A stretch of 64,000 nt of DNA from Camellia lanceoleosa (taxonomy: Eukaryota; Streptophyta; Magnoliopsida; Ericales; Theaceae). The notes under the pieces are model-generated. The model ran no database searches. It saw nothing but the letters and a program-made list of their open reading frames with translations, and was not told where the DNA came from. The DNA lies in NCBI GenBank assembly GCA_025200525.1, contig CM045761.1, positions 43,284,190 through 43,348,189 on the forward strand, in the 5' to 3' direction. The position numbers and the translations under genes are program-made. Below, piece by piece: positions 52,827-63,942 of the stretch. Position 1 is the stretch's first letter. Every line of letters begins with the position of its first letter.

Positions 52827-55186
52827 TCAGTGCTTCTTTGCTCTTCTCGGCTCTAGGACTTCCACGTCCTCGTCTTTGATCTCTGCCTTCTCTGGTTCTC
52901 GTATGCTGCAGGTGGATTTCATTGCTGCCATAGAACAGTTTTTTGCCTGAAGCTGATCCCCTCTGACTTCCTCTATCCCATGCTCTGTTGGGAACCGCAA
53001 TAGTTGATGCAATGTTGAGGAAACAGCCCTCATTGCATGCAACCATAGCTTTCCCAAGATAATGTTGTAAGGGGAGGGTGTGTCGATTACGATGAATTCT
53101 GTTGTTACTTTCTTTGTGCCATCCTGCACATCTAAGCTTACTGCGCCCAGTGGCCATGTCAGCATTGCATTGAACCCGACCATTGGGCCGTTAGATTGTT
53201 CCATATCGTCTGGGTGAAGACCCAGCTCCTTGTAACATCTGACATACATGATGTCACAAGAGCTGCCTTGGTCAATCAAGATGCGCTTCACTTGGCATTT
53301 CCCAACCTGGAGGGATACTACCAAGGTATCGTTATGTGGATGCTGCACCATCTCAAGGTCGGCTTTTGTAAAGGACACTACTGGTCCTTGGCACTCCTCT
53401 GCCTGATGTCTCTTTTCCTCGACTTGGTAGACATGCTGCAGGTGCTTTACCCTCTGAGTCTCCCCCCTTATTTCGTTCTCTTTGATCTTCGAGTGAATTA
53501 CATTAATTACCCGAGGTTCTCTTGCTTGAGGTTGCTGTGCTGGGGGAGGTGGAGCCGTTAGTGCCTGAGGCAATCTTGCCTGCTCTTCTCTTGTCCTGGC
53601 CTCATCGACAAGGTCTCTCAGATGGCCTTGCCTTACCAGGTCTTGTAAGTGTGTTTTCAGGGCTCTGCAACTCTGAGTCATGTGCCCATCTTCATTGTGG
53701 TAAGCACAATGCTTGCCAAGGTTCTTTCCTATAAATTCTACTAGTGCTCTCGCTGGTGCTCTGAAATAGGGTTGGCTTCGAATTTTATCCAGGACTTTGT
53801 GAATCGGGATTCAGAACACAGTTGTAACTGCCTGTGTAGCCCTCAGTCCTATCTCTTGCTTGCTGGATCCATTGTTTCCTCGGCCTCGCTTCGGTGATCT
53901 GTTTATTTTTTCTTGCTTTGTCTCCTTCGTCCTTGACGTATCTTCCTCAGTTCTGGCATACTTCTCAATTCTAGCCATGAGCTCTTCCATGCTTTTTGGC
54001 AATGTCCTTGCCAGTGATTTTCGGAGTGGGCAACCATCTTTCAGGCCGTTTTTAAATGACACGACGGCCACTTCTTGGTTGCATTTTGGTATTCGGTTGA
54101 ACACCTCATAGTACCTCTTGGCGTAGGCCCTCAGGCTTTCGTCCTCGCCAATCTTCAAAGCCATTAGGGCGTCTACCCTCAAGGGTTGTAGTTTGTTTGT
54201 CACAAACCTGGCCACGAACATCTCGGCCAGGCCTTCACAGGTCTTCACACTTCCTTTCGGCAGTTCATGAAACCAATCGGATGCAATCTCCCCGAATGAT
54301 GAGGGGAACACCTTGCAGAGCAACGGCTCGTTTCCAGTGTACAACACCATCGCGTTCAGGTATAATCCGATGTGAAAGTTGGGGTCCGACTTCCCATCGT
54401 ATATTTGGAACCTCGACATACTGAATCTCTTCGGGACCTTAACTTTGTCTAGCTCTACCGAGAATGGTGTTCTCGGTTTAATAGTTGAGGTTAATTCGGC
54501 ATGATCTTGCTTCCTCTTGAGGTAATCTCTTAAGTCCTCTTTGGTCCACCCAGGAGCTCGGCTATCTCTTGATTTCAGTCTTTTAGGTGCACTACTTTCA
54601 ACCTCGTTGTGAGCCTTTTTATCCTTTCTCCAATGGTCGCATCGAAGCACAATTCTTGCCTCTGAACGTGCCAATGTTTTCTAGGGTCTCCCTCCTTGGT
54701 GCGTTGTGTCCTTCGTGATTCTTCCCTTCTTGGCTCTCCACACCCGACCTTCCTTGAAGGCCAGTGAGAATGTCTTTCACTCCTGGTGTGCTAGGGGGCT
54801 ATTGGGATTGGCCTCTGTCCGCCCTTCTGGGTATTGCTTGCTGGAATCGGTGTGCCCTACAGCGGGAATGGTGGTTGCATGACGTTGTTTTGCATCATGA
54901 AATTGACGACCGATTGCAAGTCGGCCAATTTTTTCGCCATCTCTTTTACCTCTTCATCTCTCTGCCGGCATTTATCCTTCCATACTTGGAGGTTGTCCTC
55001 GTTGTAATACCTGCTTCGATCTGATTTCTTTGGTACGTCGCCCTCCTGGCTGACGTCGTTCTTGCCATGATTCTGACCCTGAGTCTCCTTGTTGCAACCA
55101 TCTTCATCTATGTCAAGGTCAACGTGCTTACCGTTCCCAGTAGGGATTTCATCCCCAACCTTATCTTTCTGTCCGTCACTAGCCAT
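52827..55186 (-). pseudogene. Tat-2 gag-protease
   Basis: Gag starts MASDGQKDKVGDEIPTGNG at 55186, close to the primer-binding site, with a charged region (QVWKDKCRQRDEEVKEMAKK). After a frame break between 54857 and 54674 the capsid core follows (FQIYDGKSDPNFHIGLYLNA, VFPSSFGEIASDWFHELPKG). One in-frame TGA at about 53811 separates this from a zinc-knuckle-like CAYHNEDGHMTQSCRALKTH and the protease (RILIDQGSSCDIMYVRCYKE, YNIILGKLWLHAM). The catalytic aspartate of DQGSS is present. Gag forms the particle and protease matures it. This is the best preserved coding block of the Tat-type family here. Confidence 0.9.
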
Positions 55187-55203
55187 CTATTCTCCTTTCT
55201 TTC

Positions 55204-55221
55204 TCACAGATGGTGCCAAAT
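55204..55221 (-). other. Tat-2 primer-binding site
   Basis: On the minus strand AATTTGGCACCATCTGTG follows directly after the 5' LTR end (CACCCACACA). It matches the site at 63908 (ATTTGGCGCCGTCTGTGG) with C-to-T type changes. A TTTGGCGCC start is typical of Tat/Athila elements rather than the initiator tRNA-Met type. Confidence 0.75.
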
Positions 55222-55759
55222 TGTGTGGGTGATTTTTTGACCACACTGCCAACTCAGTATTCAGCTGGAGAAAATTGGAAGAATAGATGACACCTGGCTG
55301 ATCTACAACAGAAAGAGAAGATTTCGGCGGTGGTTCCTCCACCCGGGGGCACTCCGACGATCAAGTCAGTATATCTCTCAAAGATAATCAATTGCTAAAC
55401 TCACTATTCTCCATATAAATTGCGTACCTTAGACCTATCGGGGGTGCCTTTCTTTTATAGTTAACTCAATCCTTGTCCCAACAGAAGCCTAGCTTCAATG
55501 GACTTTAGCTCAGTGCTTATCCAGGACTCTTCAATAGATAGAGATAAACTCCCTAAGAGTTTATCTTTATCCAGGCTGAGTCCCCTCATAATCTAGGACT
55601 CTTCTGCCTTATTCGCTTATCTCGGATTCTGATATCTTCGGAGATAACCTCGACCTTTCCGAGATCACCTCGGCGTCATGACCGGGACACGTGGCACCTC
55701 GGCTGACACATCGGCGTCACCTTGGCTACATGTTGGTACTCAGAAAATATATCCCCACA
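55222..55759 (-). repeat. Tat-2 5' LTR
   Basis: 538 bp. A TATA box (TATAAAAG on the minus strand) lies at about 55451-55459 in the order U3-R-U5 expected for minus-strand transcription of gag. The sequence GATCGTCGGAGTGCCCCC lies near its 3' side. Confidence 0.93.
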
Positions 55760-55764
55760 CTTTG

Positions 55765-57889
55765 TATTATGTTTTGGTTTGTTATTAACTTTCTTTGTCA
55801 GCATACCTATGCGAAAGGGAATAAAAACAATACAAATCCAAATTAATAGAATTTTGGAGTGCAATTTTTGGACTACGTACAATCCTCAATTGGTTTGGTT
55901 CACTCTTCTTTTATTTGAAGCAATTGTTTGCTTGAGTTTTAATTTGGTTCATTTACTAATGTGTAGAAGCAAGTTTGTTTGCTTGTATTGGTAAAAGCAT
56001 TTTATTTGCTTGTATTATTGTTAGCAATTTTTAAATTGCTTGTAAAGTTTGGAACTTGGTTTGGTTTTCTATAATAGAAACCAAAGGGTTTTGCCTTGGC
56101 TAAAGAGTAGTTATTATTTGTTCAGAAATGACAACTAAGACGGAGTTGGTTTCAAAACTTTGGGGTTTGAGGTAGTCTTTGGGTTTAATTATTTTATTCC
56201 CAAAGTGTTGGAAAACCAAGTTTGGAGAGAATCTTTGATTACAATCTGATTATTTCCAAAGTATTTTGGTTTATAATTTGATTATTTCCAAAGTGTTGTG
56301 GTTTTGAGAAAAGAAACTAAATTTAAGTGTTAGCTAAAATATCTCTAATTTTTATTCAGAAATCATAGGCTCATTTCGGGAGTACCGGTTAACTTTTATG
56401 AGTGGTATAATTTTGGTAGTAAATTTTATTTGCTTGGGAATTGGTTTGTTATAACCTGGTTTATTCCTTGGAAAACTTAATTTTAAATTTGCTTCCCGTG
56501 GACTTGGAGTTAACATGTTCTTGAAAATTTTATCAAAAGGTTAACTAGGTTTTAAATGGGACCAATATGACCCCTCCAGTCTTCCTAGAAACATTCTTGA
56601 CCATGTTCGATTCTAGGTTAAGTGGTGAGACTAATTTTGAATTGAATTTCCAACTGTGGATTTTCTAGTGTTAAGTTTAGTTTATGAAAAAAATAGAATA
56701 ATGAAATTCTGTTGTGATTTTTTAGAAATGGCTTCAAGATGTGACAACAGAAATGTTGTTCCACCTGACAACCTTAAGCCTTGTAAGGTTCTTAGGAGAA
56801 GATCTAGAGAGATCAAGTGTGATTAATGGAAGTCATAAGATTGCATGATAATATCTCTGAATTAATCAGAGGCAATTGGTATGTTATCTTTGTGTCAATT
56901 ATAGCATATATGATTGCTATGTGACTTTGCTTAAAAGCAAAGATGAGACAACCCGTTAGGGTGGATGAATATATTTTTGAATTTTTAAAATTTCAAATAT
57001 ATTCTTAAATTGGTGGCTCCTAGAAAGTACAAGATCACTGATCACAGAGATAGAAAACTGGTAGTTCCTAGGAGGTGTTAGACCACTGACTACAAAGTTA
57101 TGAGATTGTAGTTCCTAGTAGTGAACAGATTACTGATCACATGTCAAGACATGATGGTTCCTAGTAGTGGAGAGACTACTGATAATATGTCAAGACATGA
57201 TGATTCCGAGTAATGAAAGAGTTTATTGATCCTATGTTAGGACGTTGTGATTCCTAGTAGTAAAGTGACTACTGATCACAAGTCAAGACATTGTGATTCC
57301 TAGTAGTAGAAAGTCTACTGACCACATGTTGAGAAATTAGTGATTCCTAATGATAAGATTACTGGCTATGTTATGAAGTTCCAAATAGTAGACTATTGAA
57401 CATTGAATTTGTGTTTCCTAATAGTAAGACTATTGGCTTCAAAATGATAAGTTGGACCAAATATGTTTGGGTGCCTAATTCAGTTGAGGATATTCTGGTG
57501 ATATGATTTAGAGAATTTCATAATCATTGTGACACACGGAATTGTTTAAAGACCCTGTATGAATTTTCAAAAAATGCCAAAAGCCTTTGTATAAATTCTA
57601 CAAATGTGGGGATGTCATGCAAAAGATGGGAATACCTATACCCAAGAGGGTTAGGATGAGCCTAAAAATCCGTTAACTTTGTATTCAATACTTATGTACA
57701 ATATAGCAGTGCATATTGATTTCTTGTGATTAAGTCTGTTATTCCAGATATACACAAGAATACTATCATGGAATCAAGAAATGTATCTTTCTTTGAAAAT
57801 GTATTCTGAGTTCCATGAAGGAGTTTGAAAAGTGACAATGATCACATAGTTGATCAAACAGATGATCACTTAGTTGATTAAGTAGATGA
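55765..57889 (+). other. Copia internal region, right of Tat-2, mostly without recognisable coding
   Basis: A short MASRCDNRNVVPPDNLKP reading at about 56728 and a WTKYVWVPNSVEDIL reading near 57450 hint at copia polyprotein, but no gag, protease or integrase domain can be followed. Bases about 57000-57400 are a 46-47-bp tandem repeat (TTCCTAGTAGT... word at 57065, 57112, 57158, 57204, 57251, 57297, 57344). Confidence 0.6.
57000..57400. repeat. 46-47-bp tandem repeat in the copia interior
   Basis: Seven or eight units carry GATTCCTAGTAGT and CTACTGATCACATGTCAAGA words. They might once have been coding repeats of the polyprotein, since copia elements may carry expansions, but no frame is open across all units. 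Confidence 0.8.
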
Positions 57890-59545
57890 TCAAGCTGAGG
57901 AAGTAGATGAGCCAAAAAGGAGCACGAGAGCTAGGACTGCCAAGTCCTTTGGCCCGGACTTCTTGACTTATATGTTAGAAGGAGAATCTCGAACTTTTCA
58001 TAAAGCCGTAACTTCACCTAAAAGTCCCTTATGGAAAGAAGCTATTAAGAGTGAAATTGACTCCATCTTACAGAACCATACTTGAGAGTTGGTTGATCTA
58101 ACCCCAGGTAGTAAGGCCTTGGAGAGTAAGTGGATCTTTAGAAAGTTGATGGGTCAATTGATAAATATAAAGCTAGGTTAGTTATCAAAGGATATAGGTA
58201 GAGAGAAGGCCTGGATTACTTTGATACGTATTCACTTGTGACAAGGATTACATCCATTCGCATGGTGATTGCGATAGCTGCTTTACATGGTCTAGAGATA
58301 CATCAAATGGATGTAAAGATAGTTTTTTAAATGGAGATTTAGATGAAGAAATCTGCATGGAACAACCCAAGGGGTTTTCAGCTCTAGTGAAAAAATAAGA
58401 AAGTCTTTAAGCTTGTCAAGTCATTATATGGTTTGAAACAAGTGCCTAAGCAATGGCATGAGAAGTTTGACAACACTATGTTGTCAAATGGGTTTAGAAT
58501 CAATGAGTGTGACAAGTGTGTGTATGTTAAAGATACTGACAAAGGTTATGCCATTTTGTGTCTATACATAGATGACATACTCATTGTTGGTAGTAATGAT
58601 GAAATGGTTCAAACTACCAAGAGATTGTTAAACTCTAAGTTTGACATGAAATATATGGGCCTTGCAGATGTATTCTGGGTGTTAAGATTACCAGAACATC
58701 TAATGGTATTGTACTTTCTCAATCTTACTATATTGAGAAAATACTTGAGAAATTTAGTAAATCAGATACAAGTGTGTCTAGGACACCGGTAGACGTGAGT
58801 TTACACTTGACCAAGAATAATGGCGAGAGTGTCTCTTAGCTAGAATATTCTTGGGTCATTGGAAGTTTGATGTATTTAACGAGTTGTAAAAGGCCAGATA
58901 TAGCCTACTTTGTTAGTGGGCTTAGTAGATACATGAGTAATCCAAATGCCACTCATTAGAGAGACATTATGCAGGTGTTAGGTTATCTAAGCTACACTTG
59001 GGATTATGGGCTGCATTATAGTAGATACCTAGCGGTACTAGAGGGGTATAGTGATGCTAATTGGATATCTGATATAAAGGACTCTAAATCCACTAGTGGT
59101 TATGTGTTTGCCCTTAGAAGGGCAGTCGTGTCTTAGAAATCTTCCAAGAAAACATGTATATCGAGATCAACGATGGAATCTAAGTTTATTGCGTTGGATA
59201 AAGCAACTGAAGAGGCTAAATGGCTTCGCAAGTTTGTTGAGGATATTCCACGTTGGCTGAAACCTGTGCCTGCTATCTGTATACATTGCGATAGCTAGTC
59301 GGCGATTGGATGGGCACAGAGTCATATGTCTAATGGAAAGTCTATACATATCCATCGTAGACATAATTCCATACGACAACTACTCTTTAATGGAATTGTC
59401 TCTCTAGACTATGTAAAGTCTAAGGACAACATTGCGGATCCGCTAACCAAAGGGTTAACTCGAGAGTTAGTAGAAACTTCGTCAAGAAGAATGGGGTTAA
59501 GGCCTTTAGTAATGTTACCAGAATGGAAAACCCAACCTAGTTGAC
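57890..59545 (+). pseudogene. Copia reverse transcriptase and RNase H, broken
   Basis: The reading starts EAIKSEIDSILQNHT, stop, ELVDLTPGSKALESKWIFRK, then GLEIHQMDVKIVF, SLYGLKQVPKQWHEKFDNTM and the catalytic CLYIDDILIVGSNDEM at about 58560-58605. After a frameshift past 58670, RNase H follows: [40 protein letters not shown] and the tail KSKDNIADPLTKGLTRELVE. The YxDD box and the ADPLTKGL end are diagnostic of Ty1/copia. At least ten stops or frameshifts are present. Confidence 0.9.
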
Positions 59546-60100
59546 TGGAGACCCAAGATCTAGGTTCAAAGGGACAACCTAATTGCGTGTAACGAATGAG
59601 TCACTATGGAGGTAAATCCTCCTGCCCATTCCTTTATACAGTGATACCCTGTGGGGTGGGAGGTTAAGCCGATGCTTTTAATGACCTAAGTATTGTGAAT
59701 AGTCAACCGTGGTATAGAGAGATACCTTATGTAGGTCACCTATGTGAGTGCGAAGTGGGGTCACTTCTTTAAGAATTGATAAGGTTGAATTCTTTAAAAA
59801 CACTCACTGAACCAGGCTAATGTTCCAAGGTCAAACTAGACATACCAGTGAGAACAAGAATAATGGTGGGAGTAACTTCTATGTAAGGTCTATTGTCTCG
59901 ATTCACACAAACAGCAGAACAGTTTAAAACCTCACGTTCACTGGTCAGCCAGTAAATCCGATAGGCTTTCACTACGAAAGGTTCAAGGCCAACAACTACC
60001 TTTTCTGATGCAAGATTATTCTGTGTGCTCTCTCTCTGAGTCTTTGTTGTAAAGCGTTGTTCGTTTTCTTTATTCGACCAATTTTATTAATGTGGGGGAT
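59546..60100 (+). other. Copia 3' untranslated region and polypurine tract
   Basis: A non-coding stretch after the RNase H end. The purine tract TGTGGGGGAT at 60091-60100 abuts the LTR start TGTTGGAAAATTGG. Confidence 0.75.
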
Positions 60101-61178
60101 TGTTGGAAAATTGGTTTTTTGGCAACTTTAATTCGAAATTAAAGTGGGACCCAACTGCCGGTTGAGGTGGGTCTGAGTGGTTTTGTATTCTCTCCAGTGA
60201 GAAGTTTACAATATAAAAATGATGGGCCAAAACCATTGAGGTGTGAATGAGAATTGTCTCATAAAGTGGACATCAATAAAAGTTGGGCTTAGATTTGGAC
60301 TTAGTCTTAGTTTAGACTGGGCCTAGACTTGTACTTGTGCTTGTGCATGTATTGGATTTGGTCTTGGACTTAGACTTAATCTTAAGCTTGAGCTAAGCTA
60401 TGTTGTGTTGGGCTTAGCTTATGTATGTATTTGAAAATTGAGTTTGGATCGGGTTGTAACCCAACATTGGTATCCATTGTGTGATCGATCTAGTTGGTTT
60501 ATTCAAACATCATTATATACATATTTATTTGTATATGTTAAGCACATGAAATATTTAGACCTTTGTAACTCTCATCTTTTAATGATGGGGTTGATAACCA
60601 TATTAGTGGTCATAGGTTTTCAACCTTAGTAACTCTAGCCTTAATGGCTAGAATTGATAGCCTTGGTTAATGGCATTTGATGACCCTATTGATGTATAGC
60701 CTTTATGGCTAAGGATTCTCCTACTTGTATAAATAGAGGCTTTTCCCTTCCAACTTGAAAAAAAAAATAAAAAAAAAAATAAGAGGATAATTTTGGAGAG
60801 TTTTTTTTTTTTATATGAAAAATGGAGATGGTGTTTTGATAAAGAGTTGGAGATGGTTTTTACACCAAAGAAAAATTTCTTATCTTCTTTTGCTTGTCCC
60901 TTCTTTGGTTCTTGTTAGAGAGAATTCAACCATTATCAAGTTCACCAAAATTATTTAGAAGGTGCTTCTGCATTAGCTGGTTTTGACTGTCGTATCCTGA
61001 GAGATAGAAGTCGACATACCTCCAGCACCCATGGTGAGGCGGTTTGTTTCTGTTTGCTTTCTTTACCTTTTATCGTATTGTATATTTCTATAATATTCAA
61101 CATGTTTTCTTATTCTATTATGTAATTTGATTAATCATGAATCTATTTATCTTGTTTAATTACACAATTTGTACAACA
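60101..61178 (+). repeat. Copia 3' LTR
   Basis: 1078 bp, beginning TGTTGG and ending CAACA. It has a TATAAATAG box at 60728-60736 and the GTCGACATACCTCCAGCACC word at about 61011. It carries the unoccupied site for the solo LTR seen in the 5' copy. Confidence 0.9.
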
Positions 61179-63369
61179 ATAATAAATGATTGCCAATATA
61201 ATAGAGGACATGGCATGGATAGAATATAATGGCGGAGTATATAGCTGGTGTTGAAACAGAGTAATTTTGGTTGGGGTGCTTTATTGAGTTATGTAGACAA
61301 TAAGAGAGTATTTCTGGTCTCTTCCTAAGAGAGTATTTCTCCCTCTTGTGCATTGTTTGTTCCATTTATAATACCAAATTACCAATTGATAGAGAAACGT
61401 AATGCCCAAAAATAGTATTGTCAGCTTCCATAATAGGAGTGTGAGAGTGGATATTTCAGTTTAGAAATTATTTGATGTTAAAATTTACAACCTTTGTGCA
61501 ACATATCACTCCAATGATTCAGAGAGTAGTTGTGCTTTATAGAGGCTTATTATTATTATTATTATTATCATAGAGAAGTCCAAGTTGAATAATTTTAGGT
61601 TCTTGTCTACCTGTGTGATGAATAATTCATCTCTTTTTTCATGGATTAGAGAAAAGTTAGGGATCATGAAAATGATCATGAAAGATTTATGATCCTGGGA
61701 TTACCTTGATTAGTGTGTGGTACTTTATTCTAAGTGTAATCTAAGGGTCACAAAGCTTTTATAATTATTTTTACGAAAGGTTTTTTCATGATATCTAAAA
61801 TTGTTGTTATTATTATTATTTGTGGTGATAGGTCCATATTGTTTGTGGGTGCTGCTATTGTCACCGACACCTCTAGTTTGTGTTTTTTTTTGGTGGAAAA
61901 TAAAAGAAATTCATTGAAGGAAGGAAAGAACTAATGGTAAGAATACAAAAATCAAACACTAAAACTGAACATAAAGTATATGAATAAATAAGATTTTATA
62001 AGATTTGTTTATGAGGTATAAATCGCAAAATTTTTATCTTGTTTTTATGTTTGGATTTGTGTTGTGATTTATTTTTGTGCTCTTAGATATTGTTACAAGT
62101 AACCTTGTTGGGGCTTAAATCCCCCACGTGACTTACTTGGAGGTCGATAGAATGGGTCCAGATGGGATCTACTTGTAACCGTTTTCTCAGGATTTTTGTT
62201 ACTGTTTTCTAAAGAGGAACTTGAGTCATGGAGAGCATATGATAAAAAAAAAAAAAAAAAGAGTGGATGATGACAATCATGAGTCTCATACTCTGTGATC
62301 ACACATACCAGACTCAAAAAGTCATGCACCTTTACAACTTGGGCCACACTCTCCCATGGTGGAACTCGTGAAATATCTCAATAATTATTAATGTATAGAA
62401 TTTTACAGTAAATATTTTTTTATGCAATAAAAATTAAAAGAATACGTATGTTTATATATGTATATGATTTTACAAGGATACAAAGAAATATGATTTATTT
62501 TTGGGAATGACAATTTGTCCCATCCTGTCCTGATTTGTGTGGATTTACCCCACCGGGATAAGAAAATTGAAACGGAATGATATTTGTTGTTTCGTTTTTT
62601 TCATCCCTGCTTTGGGAGCAATTTATTTGAACTCCAAAAATATCTCAGTATATCCAATTTAAACTTATAAATTTTAATTCATATTATACTTTAATGTGAA
62701 TTTACTAATAAGAACAATACATAATAAATCCTAAAATAAAATATTTTTTTTTCTCATGGTACATCCTAATCAATTATTCTTATTCAAATCTCTGCATCTT
62801 CTCCCCAAGATATCAAAATTATTTTCTCTTCTTCCTTGCTCTAAAATTCCAATCCACACTACCAAAACTCACCATTATCATCAACATTATTGTTTTTTAT
62901 TATTTTAAAACCCTAAACCCTAAAAGAAAGTTTGAACAAAATCAAACAATAAATGAGAGTGATAATCAAAATAATGTGTAGCTTCTCCAAATTTGAAACA
63001 ATTTATGTATTTAATTGAATATGAAACAATTTAAAGTTGAGCCATACAACCTCAATATCTTTTTAAATTGTTTTTCAAAATTAATATACCTTTAGACGAT
63101 TACATAACTTGGCTCTTCTCAAGTCAAACTTAGCTTCGAGCTCTCATGCAAAAGTTTTGATAGAATTAAAAAAAAAAGAAAAAGAAGAAGATTCTATTAC
63201 AAGTTATTAAAAACAATTCCATATGTTGCCCACTAAGTTGTGTTTGGATTTTTGATTTGCTTTCGCTTTTCTATTTTTACAATTCCAAAATCCAAACAAT
63301 CGAATAAGGAATTGTTTTTCAATGCCAAAACCCAGATGATCACATAGTGGCCCTAATATATTCACTTTT
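61179..63369. other. AT-rich spacer without recognisable genes
   Basis: It includes a (TTA)n run at 61545-61570 and a second short one at about 61804. No continuation of the V-ATPase gene from the far side of the copia element was found. A minus-strand stretch ending in a poly-T run (62246-62345) looks vaguely SINE-like but is not supported well enough to call. Confidence 0.6.
62640..62960. repeat. Dispersed repeat, copy of 8115-8440, with telo-box
   Basis: It matches 8115-8440 in order: AT-rich tail, TTCTCATGGTACATCYTAAT, ATTCTTATTCAAATCTC, pyrimidine tract, AAAATTCCAATCCAC, TACCAAAACTCA, then AAACCCTAAACCCTAAAAG at about 62908-62926. The last is a double telomere-like repeat (telo-box), common in plant promoters and leaders. 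Confidence 0.75.
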
Positions 63370-63907
63370 TGTGGGGATATATTTTTTGAGTACCAACACG
63401 TGGCAATGTGACACCAATGTATTAGCCGAGGTTTCACGTGTCCTGGTCGTAACGCTGAGATGATCTCGGTATGGCCGAGGTTATCTCTGAAGATATCGGA
63501 ATTCGAGATAAGCGGATAAGGAACAAGAGACCTAGAATGAGGAATGACTTCAAGATGGATAAGGATAATGTTCTTAGAGAGTTTATCCTTATCTCTTAAG
63601 GAGTCCAAAGTAAGCACTGAATGAGAGTTCATAGAAGTTAGGCTTCTATAGGGACTAGGATTGGGTTAACTATAAAAGAGAGGCACCCCGTGGGTCTAAG
63701 ATACGCAATTTATATTCTGAACAGTGAGTTTGCACTATTGATTATCTGTGAGAGATATACTGACTTGATCGTCGGAGTGCCCCCTGCTGGACGAACCACC
63801 GCTAGAATCTTCTCTTTTTGTTGCAGGTTAGACAGGTGTCATTTATTCTGCCATTGCTCTCCAACTGAATACAAAGTTGGCAGTGTGGTTAGATTTTCAC
63901 CCACACA
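63370..63907 (+). repeat. LTR of a third Tat-type element (Tat-3)
   Basis: 538 bp, TGTGGGGATATATTT to TTTCACCCACACA. It is the same length as and collinear with the inverted Tat-2 LTRs. A TATA box TATAAAAG lies at 63671-63678. It is followed by a primer-binding site and gag start, so it is a 5' LTR. Confidence 0.93.
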
Positions 63908-63925
63908 ATTTGGCGCCGTCTGTGG
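63908..63925 (+). other. Tat-3 primer-binding site
   Basis: ATTTGGCGCCGTCTGTGG directly follows the LTR. It matches the Tat-2 site on the minus strand at 55221-55204 but keeps the CG dinucleotides that have changed there. Confidence 0.8.
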
Positions 63926-63942
63926 GAAAGATAGGAGAATAG

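Larger units (their letters stand above)
47537..55759 (-). mobile_element. Non-autonomous Tat-type element with gag-protease and antisense gene (Tat-2)
   Basis: An 8223-bp element with 538-bp LTRs at both ends, flanked by a perfect 5-bp duplication CTTTG (47532-47536 and 55760-55764). On its own (minus) strand the order is 5' LTR, primer-binding site, gag, protease, then a 57-bp tandem array, then an antisense gene (plus strand), then 3' LTR. Reverse transcriptase, both RNase H domains and integrase are missing: the frame after protease runs into ERFFLLGSGLAQDVDKELPR, the start of the RT lead-in, and stops. LTRs are about 95 percent identical by eye, so insertion is moderately recent. Confidence 0.92.
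42841..61178 (+). mobile_element. Ty1/copia element, heavily nested and decayed
   Basis: The LTRs begin TGTTGGAAAAT and the 3' LTR ends TTGTACAACA, giving TGTTG/CAACA termini. The interior has copia-type RT and RNase H (57890-59545) and a TGTGGGGGAT purine tract at 60091-60100. Flanking pentamers AAAAT and ATAAT differ at one base. The 18.3-kb span includes a 2.44-kb solo LTR in the 5' LTR and an 8.2-kb Tat-type element in the interior; without them the element is about 7.7 kb. gag, protease and integrase could not be recognised. Confidence 0.88.

Noticed and set aside
53196..53561. 121-codon plus-strand frame in Tat-2
   Set aside because: Shadow of the minus-strand protease frame with the DQGSS motif.
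62246..62345. Possible minus-strand SINE with poly-T at the end and a TGGCCCAAGTTG A-box-like word
   Set aside because: The B box could not be matched convincingly and there is no second copy or target duplication.
62907..62926. Interstitial telomere repeat
   Set aside because: Only two CCCTAAA units are present, inside a dispersed repeat. This is a telo-box, not telomeric DNA.
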